Origin: Capsicum annuum | Lineage: Eukaryota; Streptophyta; Magnoliopsida; Solanales; Solanaceae | Length of the DNA: 64,000 nt | NCBI RefSeq assembly: GCF_002878395.1 | Contig: NC_061115.1 | Coordinates: 93,411,552 to 93,475,551 of the forward strand | Direction of reading: 5' to 3' | Shown: positions 47,250-56,929 of the stretch, piece by piece | Layout of the letters: each line of letters opens with the position of its first letter | Numbering within the stretch: the first letter of the stretch is position 1 | Notes under the pieces: generated by a model | The model's database searches: none | The model's input: only the letters and a program-made list of their open reading frames with translations | What the model was told of the DNA's origin: nothing | Made by a program: the position numbers and the translations under genes

Positions 47250-47263
47250 TTAGTATCAAAACT
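47250..47263 (+). other. R7 primer binding site, tRNA-Met type, degraded
   Basis: ttagtatcaaaact against ttggtatcagagcc in R5: four differences, three G-to-A and one C-to-T. Confidence 0.75.
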
Positions 47264-47457
47264 TTAGGTTTATGGTCAATTAGGAGTCTAAATGCCATGT
47301 CAATTAGAGTCTCTTTTAAGGGTATTTAGCGCACCACACTCATAGGGGAGGGGCTACAAGGTATTTAGGAATATTTTACTTTCTTGGTATTCTATTTCAA
47401 GCTTGGAGTATAAGTCCTGGAACCTTTTCTAATCTTGGTTTGTTCGCTTTTCAGATC

Positions 47458-48615
47458 ATGCCTCGACAATCTGAGACTCAAGGCAACTTTTCTATCCAAG
47501 CTGGGGATAATGTTAAAGGGATATATACTACTTAGGGGATCCATACTCAGTCTAGGGATCTAGTCCCTGATATTGTTGAACTTTCACCGATTGCTACTAG
47601 TCCTCCTCAAGATGCGGTGACAGATGTGGAATTTTTCCAATCGATTCATGTTATTGCTCAATTAGTTTCTCCTCAGACTAAGCGATATGCATCTAGTGTT
47701 TTATCTGCTGAGGCCACAAGGGTTGGACAGTTTATAAAGATGAATCCTTCTACTTTACTGGTGTGAAGGTGGAAAAGGATCCTTAGGGTTTCTCGGATGA
47801 AATGGAGAAAATCTTCAAGGTGATGTAGGCCACGAATGTACAAGGGGTGAATTTTGCTGCTTACTAGCTTAAGGGTGTGGCATACCAATGGTACGAGAAG
47901 TGGGATAGGGTGAGAGGTGATGTTGAGGAGTCAACGTTGTAGGAGACTTTCTATAGTACTTTTCTGGACTGTTTCTTCCTGTCGGAGTTGAGGGAAGTAA
48001 AGTCAGAGGAATTTGTCAATTTGAGACAAGGGGAGATGTATGTCAAGGAATATGGCTTGATATTTATTCAACTATAAAAGTATGCTCCAGAACTATTGTC
48101 TGATATTAGGGAAAAGATGAGAAAGTTCATTTCTGGACTATCTTGATATTTGATCCTTTAAAGTAAGACTGTGTTGGTGATCAAGGATATGGATATGTCT
48201 AGGTTAGTGGTTCATATGCAATAGGTGGAGGAATAAAAGATGAAGCAGATTGAGTTTAGGAAAAGGCAAGGTAAGAAGTTCAGGTCTTCTAAATAAAGCG
48301 GTGGGCAACAGCAAGGTGATCGGGATGGCGGTAAGTTGCCAAAAAACAATGGGAGAGTTCTGGTTCCTTCTCTATAGCTGGTGCTCCTTAGCCAAAATAG
48401 TCGGGTGATATATTTCAGCAGAGTGGCGATAATTATTAGGCACAAAGTGCCCAATCTAAGGCAAGTGGGGCTCAATTGGCCTCTTCATGTCCTCCTTGTC
48501 GGTTCTGTGGTATGTTTTATAGGGTTTCAGTGATGAGAGGAGAGGCGTGTGTTTCAAATATGGCCAGTCAGGATATATTCTTAGAAACTGTCCAGTTGGT
48601 TAGAGTTCTTTAGGA
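47458..48615 (+). pseudogene. R7 gag remnant
   Basis: A true ATG at 47458 opens MPRQSETQGNFSIQ, the family start, with the first stop (TAG) at codon 26. The capsid part follows through 48150 with many TAG codons at Gln/Trp positions. The zinc knuckle is at 48550-48591 and reads C-F-K-Y-x3-G-Y-x4-C: the second Cys and the His are both Tyr, by single transitions. Length is that of a full gag, so decay is by point changes and small indels only. Confidence 0.8.
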
Positions 48616-49500
48616 GAGATTAAGGCTTTGATTGCTTCATCTTCTGCTCCTGCACCAAAGGGTGTTGCTTCTGTATTTGTTTATGGTACTGGTACTGGCA
48701 CAGGTCTGAATAGGTTATATATTTTTTCTACTCAGCAGGAACCTGAGGCATCACCTGATGTCATTACTGGTATGTTACAACTCTTTTCTAGTGACCTGTA
48801 TTATTTTCTTTATCTGAAGTCCACTCTTTCTTACATGACCCCATTTGTGGTTGTGTATTTTGGTTTTGATCACAAGGTTATTTCTAATCTTTTTTTCTTT
48901 TTACCCCGATAGGAGACTCGGTGGTTTCTGAAAGAGTCTATAGAGGGTTTGTGGTATCTGTTGGTAGTAGGTAGACTTTTGTGGATTTCTTTAAACTTGA
49001 TATGGTGGATTTTTATGTTATTCTGGGGGTGGATTTTTATGTTATTCTGGGGGTGGATTGGCTACACTCTTTTTATGCGTTGTTAGATAGTCGGACCCAT
49101 ATGGTTGTCTTTAGGTTCCCTGATGAACCAATTATTGAGTGGGAGGATGGTTCCCTAGCTCCTAAGGAGAGGTTTATTTCATATCTTAGAGCTCATAGGT
49201 TAATCTCTAAAGGCTGTCTCTATCATCTGGTTTGATTTAAAGATTATAACTCTAAAGGTCCTTTCTATTCAGTTTCGGTGGTAAATGAGTTTCCTAAAGT
49301 CTTTTCGGATGATCTTCCTAAAGTTTCTCTAGATAGAGAGATTGAGTTTAGTATCGATTTGGTTTCGGACACCCATCTAATATCTATTCCTCCTTGAAGA
49401 ATGGCTCCAGCTAAGTTGAGGGAACTCAAGGAGCAACTTAAGGATATTTTTTTTTGGGATTTCATCCGTCCTAGTGTATCCCTGTAGGGAGCACCCGATG
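48616..49500 (+). pseudogene. R7 protease remnant and PR-RT linker
   Basis: The 48628-48912 frame carries the stretch before protease and then FLYLKSTLSYMTPFVVVYFGF, where the lineage has D-P-G-S/A-S-L-S; the catalytic Asp is gone. 48981-49235 is open and carries the linker with MVDFYVILGVDWLHSFYA, FPDEPIIEWEDGSLAPKER and YLRAHRLISKG. Inside it an 8-residue unit is duplicated (49005-49052). The rest to 49500 approaches RT with frame breaks. Confidence 0.78.
49005..49052 (+). repeat. In-frame 24-bp tandem duplication in R7 linker
   Basis: Two identical 24-bp units; the encoded octapeptide VDFYVILG is doubled. R5 and R6 have a single unit at this place (near 30640 and 38185). Confidence 0.93.
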
Positions 49501-49509
49501 TTATTCATG

Positions 49510-50100
49510 AGAAATAAGGATTGTTTTCTTTGAATGTGCAGTGACTATCAGCAGTTGAATAAGGTAATGGTTAAGAACAAAAATCCTCTCCCAAGGATGG
49601 ATGACTTGTTTGATCAGTTGCAAAGTGTCAAATTCTTTCCTAAGATTGATCTTCGTTCTGGGTATCATCATCTTAAGATTAGGGAGGAGGATATCCCTAA
49701 GATAGCTTTTCATACACGATATGGGCACTTCGAGTTCTGGGTTAGCTCATTCAGTTTGATTAATGCCCCAATGACATTTATGGATTTGATGAATAGGGTT
49801 TTCAGGCAATTTATGGATCGTTTTATCATTGTGTTCCTTAATGACATCTTGGTGTAATCGAAGAGTAAGGTGGTTTATGACAATCACCTTTGTGTGGTGT
49901 TGCAGACCTTAAATGAGCAACAGTTGTATGTCAAATTCTCCAAGTGTGAGTTTTGGATGAACGTTGTTTCTTGGTCATATTATTTCTAGTGAAGAGATCA
50001 TGATGGATCCACAAAAGGTGGTTGTGATTAAAAGATGGCCTAGACCTACGACTCTAACCGATATTCAAAGATTGTTAGATTTATCTTGGTATTATAGGCG
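49510..50100 (+). pseudogene. R7 reverse transcriptase remnant
   Basis: 49534-49857 holds [39 protein letters not shown] (first catalytic Asp kept) and RYGHFEFWV. The catalytic box is at 49834-49845 and reads FLND in VFLNDILV, an Asp-to-Asn loss (R5 has FIDD). A stop follows at once (49855-49857), then a one-base break near 49970 before [15 protein letters not shown] in the 49964-50422 frame. Most of the RT fold is otherwise legible. Confidence 0.88.
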
Positions 50101-50630
50101 GTTCATGGAAGGGTTCTCGACGATAGCTACCCCATTGACTAAGTTAACTCAAAAGAAGGTAAAGTTTTCTTGGTCGGATGCTTGTGAGGGGAGTTTTGAG
50201 AAGCTGAAGGATAAGCTAACTTCTACTCCAGTTTTGATATTGCCTAAAGGTAATGAGGGGTTTGTGGTTTATTACGATGCATCTCGGGTGGGACTTGGTT
50301 GTATTTTGATGCAGCATGGAAAAGTGATAGCCTATGCTTCTAGGCAGTTAAATGTGCATGTGATGAATTATCTTATTCATGATTTAGAGCTTTTAGCGGT
50401 GGTCTTTACCTTGAAAATCTAGCAGTATTATCTATATGGAGTGCACATGGACATTTTTTCTAATCATAAGATTCTACAGTAAGTTTTACTTAAAAGAAGC
50501 TAAATCTTAAGTAGAGAAGATGGTTGAAACTTCCCAAGGACTATTATATAAGTCTTCACTACCACTCAGGGAAAGCTAACATGGTTGTTGATTCTCTTAG
50601 CAGGTTGTCCATGGGAAGTTTAGCTCATGT
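50101..50630 (+). pseudogene. R7 RNase H remnant
   Basis: Open from the RT frame to 50422. First catalytic Asp kept ([10 protein letters not shown], with the usual Cys now Tyr), Glu kept ([10 protein letters not shown]), third Asp lost (FSNHKIL, about 50460; R5 has FSDHKS), last Asp kept (VVDSLSRLSMGS near 50590). A stop at 50420-50422 replaces the Trp of the I-W-R-H motif. Confidence 0.85.
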
Positions 50631-50829
50631 GGATAAGGATAAGTGGGAATTAGTGAAGGTTATTCACCGCTTAGCTAAACTTAGAGTTCACCTCTTGGAC
50701 TCTCATGATACTGATGTGATGTTACAGGAAGTGGTGCGATCATCTCTTGGTGCAGAGATCAAGGAGAAGCAAATACTAGATCGCATCTTAATTAAAACCA
50801 AGAGTGATATTGGTGGGCAAAGGGTGATG

Positions 50830-51990
50830 ATACCTTAAGGTACCAAGGGAGGTTATGTGTTTCTGACGTTGATGGGTTGCGACAAAGGGTTTTGGCCGAG
50901 GTGCATGAATTATGCTACATTGTTCATCCTTGTTTGACCAAAATATATCATAATCTTAAGAAGATGTATTAGTGGAATGGTATGAAGAAGGATGTGGCCG
51001 ATTTTGTGGCCAAGTATATGGTGTGCCAACAAGTTAAAGTTGAGCACATGAGGCTTAGTGGGTTATATCTGGAAATAGAGTTGCCAAAATGGAAATGGGA
51101 GGTAATCAAAATGGATTTTGTTACCAGTCTTTCTTGGTCTCAAAACCAATTTTATTCAATTTGGGTCATTATGGATAGGATGACAAAGTCCGCTCACTTC
51201 TTGCCAGCGAGGACTAACTTTTTGGAAGAGGATTATGCCAGGTTGTATCTTCAGAAGATTTTAAAGCTTTATGGGATACCTATTTTGATTATCTATAATC
51301 ATGGTATGCAGTTTTTATCTCACTTCTGGCAATCTTTTTAGAAGGGGTTGGGTACTAAGGTTAGTTTGAGTACTACTTTTCATTCACAGATGAATAGGCA
51401 AGCACAGAGAATTATTCAGACATTGGATGACATGCTTCAGGCCTGTATGATTGATTATGGTGGCAATTAGGTTGAGCATCTATCTTTGTTAGATTTTTCT
51501 TACAAAAATAACTATTATTCTAGGATTGGGATGGACCTTTTTGACGCATTGTATGGTAGGAGGTGCAGTTCTTCTATTAGGTGGTTTGAACTTTGTGAGG
51601 CGGATATGTTCGGTTCAGATTTGGTTTATCAGGCTATGGAAAAGGTATAGGTGATTCAGTATAGTCTTAAGGCTGCCCAAAGTCGCTGAAAGTCCTATAC
51701 AAATGTAAGGCAAAGACACTTAGAGTTTGAGGTTAGGGATAAGCTATTCCTAAAGGTATCTCCCATGAAGGGAGTGATGCAGTTTGGTAAAAAAGGGAAG
51801 CTCAGTCCCTGTTATGTTGGTTCTTATGTGGTTTTGTGAAGGGTTGGTAACGTGGTGTATGAATTAGAGTTTCCTTCTAGTTTGAGCTTCATTCATCCAT
51901 TATTTCATGTCTCTATATTGAAGAAGCTTTTTGGTGATCCTTCTTCGGTGGTTCCTTTGAAAGGATTGGGTATCTAGGATTCTCTATCTT
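50830..51990 (+). pseudogene. R7 integrase remnant
   Basis: 50982-51341 carries the end of the zinc region (YMVCQQVKVEHMRLSGLY) and the core: first Asp kept in IKMDFVTSL, second lost (IIYNHGMQF where R9 has ISDRGTQF). In the following part the Glu of G-Q-A-E-R is Gln (RQAQRII, about 51400). So two of three catalytic residues are gone. The C-terminal region runs on with YGRRCSSSIRWFEL, then the LRRVGNVVYELEFPSS-type module near 51840-51900 and SVVPLKGLGI at about 51945. Confidence 0.86.
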
Positions 51991-51994
51991 ATAA

Positions 51995-52350
51995 AGAGGT
52001 CCTAGTTGATATATTCGATCAGCAGGTTTGTCGATTATGGACTAAGAATGTAGCTTCGGTTAAGCTTCTGTGGTGAAACCATAAGGTGGAAGAGGCTACA
52101 TAGGAAGCGAAGGCGGACATGAAGTCTAAATATCCTTATTTGTTTTATGCTCTAGATATTCATATGGAAGGTATGTGTTCTTGATCACATATTTATTTTC
52201 TAACTTAGTTAAGGGTTTGAATAGATCCTTGCATCTTTATTTTCTAACTTGGTTAAGGGTTGGATTGATATTTGATAATGCAAATGAATCGTGCTTGCAT
52301 TTGACCTACCTATCTGTCATTCGGGGACGAATGATCCTAGTAGGGGAGAC
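51995..52350 (+). pseudogene. R7 chromodomain remnant and 3' untranslated part
   Basis: VDIFDQQVCRLWTKNVASVKLLW at about 52008-52075 in one frame, then a stop and EADMKSKYPYLFYAL near 52113-52153: the chromodomain with a Trp-to-stop change. 52173-52350 is untranslated and includes ggggacgaatgatcc (52322) and the polypurine tract gtaggggagac before the LTR. Confidence 0.8.
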
Positions 52351-54037
52351 TGAAACCCCCTGGGATGTGGAAACTTAGAAAATTTCCTGGATTTCTGGTT
52401 TATGGTCAAGATACGACTAGGGGGTATAGGTTGTATGTTGGGGTACGGTTGGTAAGGCTTGGTCGTACACTAACCAGTGTTGGTTGGTGGATTAGATTAG
52501 TTTTTCGAAAGGATATGACTTGATGGGTAGGAGTCATATGGTTGCATAGGGGTCTTATGGTTTAGGTTTTTCCTTTACTTAATTTGAGACTCAGTAACCT
52601 AAGTTGGATCTGAGTACGAATGGCTCACCATAAGCCATAAGCTCAAGTACGAGTTGTAGCACTAACTCGTATGATAGGCAGTATTCAACTTCCATGGGTT
52701 CTATTCTTCCAGGGATATAGTTTGGGGGCACTAATCGTATGGGTTGGGTATGACTTAGTTTAGGCAAGTCATATGTTAGATAGTGTTAGGTCTAAAGGGG
52801 AGGCCTGGGGTACGAGTGGTGAATACCACTCGTATTGGTGGATACGACCTGTATGGAAAGGTCGTATCCTAGGGCGGGGATTTTGTGCAATTTAAGGTGG
52901 GGGTAATCTGGATATTTTCCTACTTAACCACTTATATCCCCAAGACTTATAACTTTATTGGGACATTATTCACCTTATTATTCTAATCTTAAACACTTAG
53001 AAACACTCTCTAATTCTCTCTAAGACTCTTGAGTAAAGGAAGGCTAGGGTTTCATCTAGTGGAGCAACCGAAAAACAATCTCTAATTATCATGGAGAGAA
53101 AAGGGTATTCGGGGATCCCCTACTCTTCTGGTATCTCTGATTTATGTGGCTACACCCATCGATGCCCGTTCAGGGAGTTACACTGAACCCATATAGCCCA
53201 TGGGTAGTTCTAGGACTGTTAAGCTACACATACACAAGTTAATGGTTTTAAATACATGCTAAACCCGATCCCTTTTCCCAGCATAGATGTATATATGTGA
53301 GTATGGTTTGTATGCATATAGTTGGTTTACTTGGTTTTACTGGATGACATTATTTTTTCCTTATCCTAAGTACTTGCTAGTGTTTACCTGCTAACCCATT
53401 TTCGGGTGATTGTATCCCCATACGATGCAAGAACCAGCCATTCTACTTCTTCTGCTTAGTGAACGGATTCAAGATCAGTTATTAGATTGAAGTATTGATC
53501 TTTGATATTTTGAAAGGCTTCATTTCATATTATGGATGGTTTTACATACTTTAGTTATTTTATGGATATTGGTTTTGGCTATGGTTTGGGGCATGTTCCA
53601 AATGGATATTATTTCTCTTTTGGTTAAAGTCTTGTCTGACTATAATTGGTTGGAATGGGTAGGATCGGTATTGGTGTCAGCCTTAGTATTGTTATTAGTA
53701 ATGGGGATGAAACCATTGAACTGGATTTATGATTGTTCCATCCTCTTATATTATGTTATGTACAGGAACTTAGTTATTTTTTTGGTTGTTGACCTATGAT
53801 TTTGGTTCAATAATTTGGTTATTGATTGAGTTTGGATGGTTGGACTCGTTTGGGTCGGTCATAGTCATAGACCTATCCCAGAGTCTAGAAGTTGTATAAA
53901 ATATGCTATCGTAGGTTCAAAATTCATCCAACTCATGCTATGTGTTTGGATAGTTGGGTTGGGTATCAGGGGTGGTCCCCGATCCTGGTTGGACTTGGGA
54001 TGCCCATTACGACAAGGCCCCGAGTCGGGTCGGGTCA
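52351..54037 (+). repeat. R7 3' LTR with internal deletion
   Basis: Begins TGAAACCCCCTGGG, ends tcgggtcgggtca. Matches the 5' LTR from its start to about 45385 and again from about 46298; the ~0.9 kb between is missing at about 53060-53088. Frames at 53536-54080 show no gene. Confidence 0.9.
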
Positions 54038-54042
54038 GTATA

Positions 54043-54605
54043 TGGATATGGTTGTATATGATATTTTGACTGGGTTTTGAATAAATGCACTAGTTTATCC
54101 TTATCCTGTATTTAAATTCTAGCGCTCCAACCATTAACTGTCTCTGAATGTTGTGTCCCTATGCGACACAGAGGGTAAAGCATCTTCTTCTATTCCTGCG
54201 CAGTAACCAGGTGTTCGAGCGGTTCGTGTGTTAACTTTGAAGTGGTGAGCTTCCATACTTCAGAAGGCATACATTTCATGGTTTTACTATCATAGACTTG
54301 TATTAGACTTGGTTTTTGACTATTGTCGGGGGCATGTCCTGACATATTTAGACATTGGATTTCTAGAGGCTTTGTAGATGACTGTAGACTTGGGTATGTT
54401 GGTTTTGTCTGTTGACATTAATGGATAGATTAGGCACTTCGTAAGTAATGATTGTTAGTCTTGTTTCTGCTATCATATTATATAATCGGAGTTCATTGGA
54501 CACTTGTGGATTGATGTGATGGTAAGGTTCGGTTAACGGGGCAATCTACGGTCCTTATTGGACTCGAGATGCCCATACGACAAGGCCCATTTTTTAGTCG
54601 TGTTA
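54043..54605 (+). repeat. R5 3' LTR, last piece
   Basis: Resumes tggatatggttgtat and aligns with 28352-28878. Ends tcgtgtta, followed by cttta, the right target duplication of R5. Confidence 0.9.
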
Positions 54606-54610
54606 CTTTA

Positions 54611-54950
54611 GTAAATTGATCATAACTTTTTACTCTAAAAGCGAATTAACAAAGGGTTAAAGTTCTTTGAAAGATACTTAATGATCTTTTATTAGGTGGG
54701 CATTGGGCTCCATTACTCCTTATATTCTATGAGTAGTGCTTGTTTGAAGTTGACCTTTATTTAACTCAGCTCAAACTCAATCTATAAGAACACTTCAAAT
54801 TTAATTTTATGCTAGAGTTATTATATGACCTTTATTCATATATATGCATACATATACTAATGGATTGATCCTATAAACTATGACGAATGTGGTTCTTATG
54901 CCTTTATCACAAATATTTTCATTAACAACAAAATGAGTCATTATAGTATA
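54611..54950 (-). repeat. R3 5' LTR (copy B), last piece
   Basis: Continues the R3 LTR after R5 and aligns with about 13260-13600 of copy A, ending agtata at 54950 as copy A does at 13600. R8 LTR sequence starts directly after. Confidence 0.8.
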
Positions 54951-55043
54951 AAGATATTCTCTTTATTATAATTCATCTCTCAATTGAAATAAGAAATCTC
55001 CTCTCTTCTCTCCATTCTTCTTATTCTTACTTAATATTTTATA
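54951..55043 (+). repeat. R8 5' LTR, 3' end only
   Basis: ttctctttattataattcat and cttaatattttata align with 58909-58997. It starts at the R3 boundary; about the first 115 bases are absent. Confidence 0.82.
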
Positions 55044-55045
55044 AA

Positions 55046-55061
55046 ACGTTATCAGTACGAG
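55046..55061 (+). other. R8 primer binding site region
   Basis: acgttatcagtacgag just after the LTR; plant copia elements commonly have gttatcagcacgag here. One C-to-T change. Confidence 0.65.
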
Positions 55062-55093
55062 ATTCTACCATCTCAAAATTTGAAGGTTAAAAT

Positions 55094-55520
55094 ATGGTTA
55101 ATTCTCAAAGCAAGTTGTCCAATTATGAAGATATTTATTTTATTGATTTTGGTACAATGCATGTGGTATTCAAAGAAGAGAAATAGTTTTCTCATTTAAA
55201 AATCAAGATAAATGTTACTATGATTTCTGGTAGTACTAATTTTATTGAAGGATTTGAAAAAGACATTATCATCTTAGCTAAGGGAGCTCAACTCATCATA
55301 AATAATGTTATTTTTTCTCCTAACCTCGAAGAAATTTATTGATTTTTAAAGAAATCCATAAAAATGGTTACCATATCAAGACAATGGATGAGATGAATCT
55401 TAAATATCTTGGTATCACAGTGAATGTCTCTGGTCAGACATATGTTATAAGAAGTACCCTAATTTATCTTCTAGCTTATATTTGACTAAGATTAGTATGA
55501 TTGAGGCACATTCTAAAGTA
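55094..55520 (+). pseudogene. R8 protease remnant (no gag before it)
   Basis: About 70 bases after the PBS the sequence already reads YFIDFGTMHVVF, the copia protease active-site region (family: D-S/T-A/G-x-T-H), keeping the Asp. It is followed by TISGSTNFIEGF and AKGAQLIINNVIFSPNL in the family order. The roughly 1 kb of gag that should lie between PBS and protease is absent. Several stops and a frame change follow before the integrase zinc region near 55560-55620 (HDWLEHPGS-like). Confidence 0.72.
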
Positions 55521-55554
55521 GATCAGAAGATTACCAATTTCAATACCTTTGAAC

Positions 55555-56290
55555 TTTGACATGATTGATTGGAGCATCCTGGATCAACAATAATGAGATG
55601 AATTATAAGAAAATTCAAATGGACATTCATTACAAAACTTGAAGGTTCTTTTCAGTAATAAATTTTATTGTACTGTTTGTTATCAAGACATGTTAATTGT
55701 GAGAGTATCACTAACTAAGGTTGAGTTTGAATCCCCTGCGTTCTTGGAAAGTATACAAGGGGATATTTGTGGACCTATTCAACCACCTAGTGAGTCGTTC
55801 ATATATTTTATGGTCCTAGTAGACACTCCTTTTAGATGGTATTATGTGTTCCTATTAACATCTCACAACTTGGCATTTACAAAACTATTGGCGAAAATAA
55901 TACGATTACAGAAACAGTTTCCTAATAATCAGAATAAGCCTATTCTCCTTGACAATGCTATAGAATTTTCATCCCAAGTATTTAATGATTATTGTTTAGT
56001 GATTGGGATAAGAGTTGAACATCATGTAGATCATGTTCACACTCAAAATAGATTTTCTAAGTCATTAATTAAACGTTAATTGATAGTAAGACCATTGCTT
56101 ATGAAAATTAGATTTTCCATTTTTATTTCGAGTCATCCAAATTGCTGCAACACTTGTTCATCTCAGACTGACTAATTATCACAAGTTTTCTCCATTGCAA
56201 CTGATTTTGGGTCAAGAACCCAATCCATATAATAATTTTTAGGTCCATTACATATGTTCATTTTGTACCACCACATTGCACTAAGATGGG
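55555..56290 (+). pseudogene. R8 integrase remnant
   Basis: Copia integrase. The open part 55639-56079 holds the start of the core, with the first Asp in GDICGPIQPP (55762-55764) and the second in LLDNAIEFSS. The Glu expected in T-Q-N-G-L-A-E-S is Lys in TQNRFSKSLIKR (56059-56061), a G-to-A loss. After the stop at 56077-56079 weak matches continue (LILGQEPNPY near 56200, HCTKMGSQRRLEIYVGFESP near 56275). The zinc region before 55639 is broken. Spacing to protease is as in the family. Confidence 0.87.
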
Positions 56291-56929
56291 ATCTCAAAGA
56301 AGGTTAGAAATATATGTTGGATTTGAATCGCCCTCCATTATTTGCAACATTAAATCATTAACTGAAGAAATGTTTATTACTAAATTTGCAGATTGTCAAT
56401 TTGATTAGACAATATTTTAAAAATTAGGGGGCAAATAGTGAAATCAAAAGGAAAACTTTGTCAAAAAATTCATCATTGTGTCATCTTGATCCATGTGCTT
56501 CTATTTTTTAGCAAGAAGTCCAAAAAACTATTCACCTATAAAAAATAGCATATCAAAAGCTAGACTTATTTAAAAAATTTGAAAAGTATTAACAAATCAC
56601 ATGTATATGTAGAGAATGTCCCAATTTGAATTGATCTCCATGTAGGACCATCCACTGGTGTCATAGCTACTGAGTCCAAAGCATGCCGAAAGCATATAAG
56701 ACTATTGGATTCTAAGGATCAAAATCCAATAAAAACAAAAATAGTTGGTCAAGATGATAAAATGAAAAATTATTGTATGGATTTCAAGATTTGAGAAATT
56801 TTGAAATCCCTGAAGGAACCAATGACCCGAGATTTAAGATAATAAGGACTATCCATAAATTAAAGTAATGGTGGAAGTAATTTGTATAGATCTTAAATAG
56901 TGGTGGATTATGTATGCATATAATGTCGT

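Larger units (their letters stand above)
44684..54037 (+). mobile_element. R7: chromovirus inserted in R5 3' LTR
   Basis: Perfect 5-bp duplication gtata at 44679-44683 and 54038-54042. The 5' LTR is 44684-47247 (2564 bp, begins AGAAACACC with TG mutated) and the 3' LTR is 52351-54037 (1687 bp). PBS, gag, PR, RT, RNase H, IN and chromodomain occur in chromovirus order. The 3' LTR lost about 0.9 kb. By eye the first ~145 bases of the LTRs differ at about 17 places, so R7 too is old. Several catalytic residues are lost. Confidence 0.92.
26631..54605 (+). mobile_element. R5: chromovirus (Tekay-like Ty3/gypsy), interrupted by R6 and R7
   Basis: Outer limits are set by the perfect 5-bp duplication cttta at 26626-26630 and 54606-54610, which lies in the R3 LTR. 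The 5' LTR (26631-28878) is followed by an exact tRNA-Met PBS, gag, PR, RT, RNase H, IN and a chromodomain. The 3' LTR starts at 33914 and is in three pieces because R6 and R7 are inside it. Without R6 and R7 the element is about 9.6 kb, normal for a plant chromovirus. The family has a C-terminal chromodomain that guides insertion to heterochromatin. Stops and frameshifts show it is dead. Confidence 0.92.
10751..54950 (-). mobile_element. R3: minus-strand gypsy-like element with 3.2-kb LTRs, coding-poor, split by nested insertions
   Basis: Two diverged direct copies of one sequence lie at 10751-13600 and, in three pieces, at 15551-16192, 24373-26630 and 54611-54950. Joined by position the second copy is about 3.2 kb. 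A PBS for initiator tRNA-Met lies on the minus strand next to the second copy, so the second copy is the 5' LTR and the element reads leftwards. The 1.95-kb interior shows no gag or pol that I can recognise, so it resembles a LARD-type non-autonomous element or one with a deleted interior. R4 and R5 sit inside the 5' LTR; R2 (with R1) seems to cut the end of the 3' LTR. Boundaries at 13600 and 54950 are both ...gtata. Confidence 0.68.
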
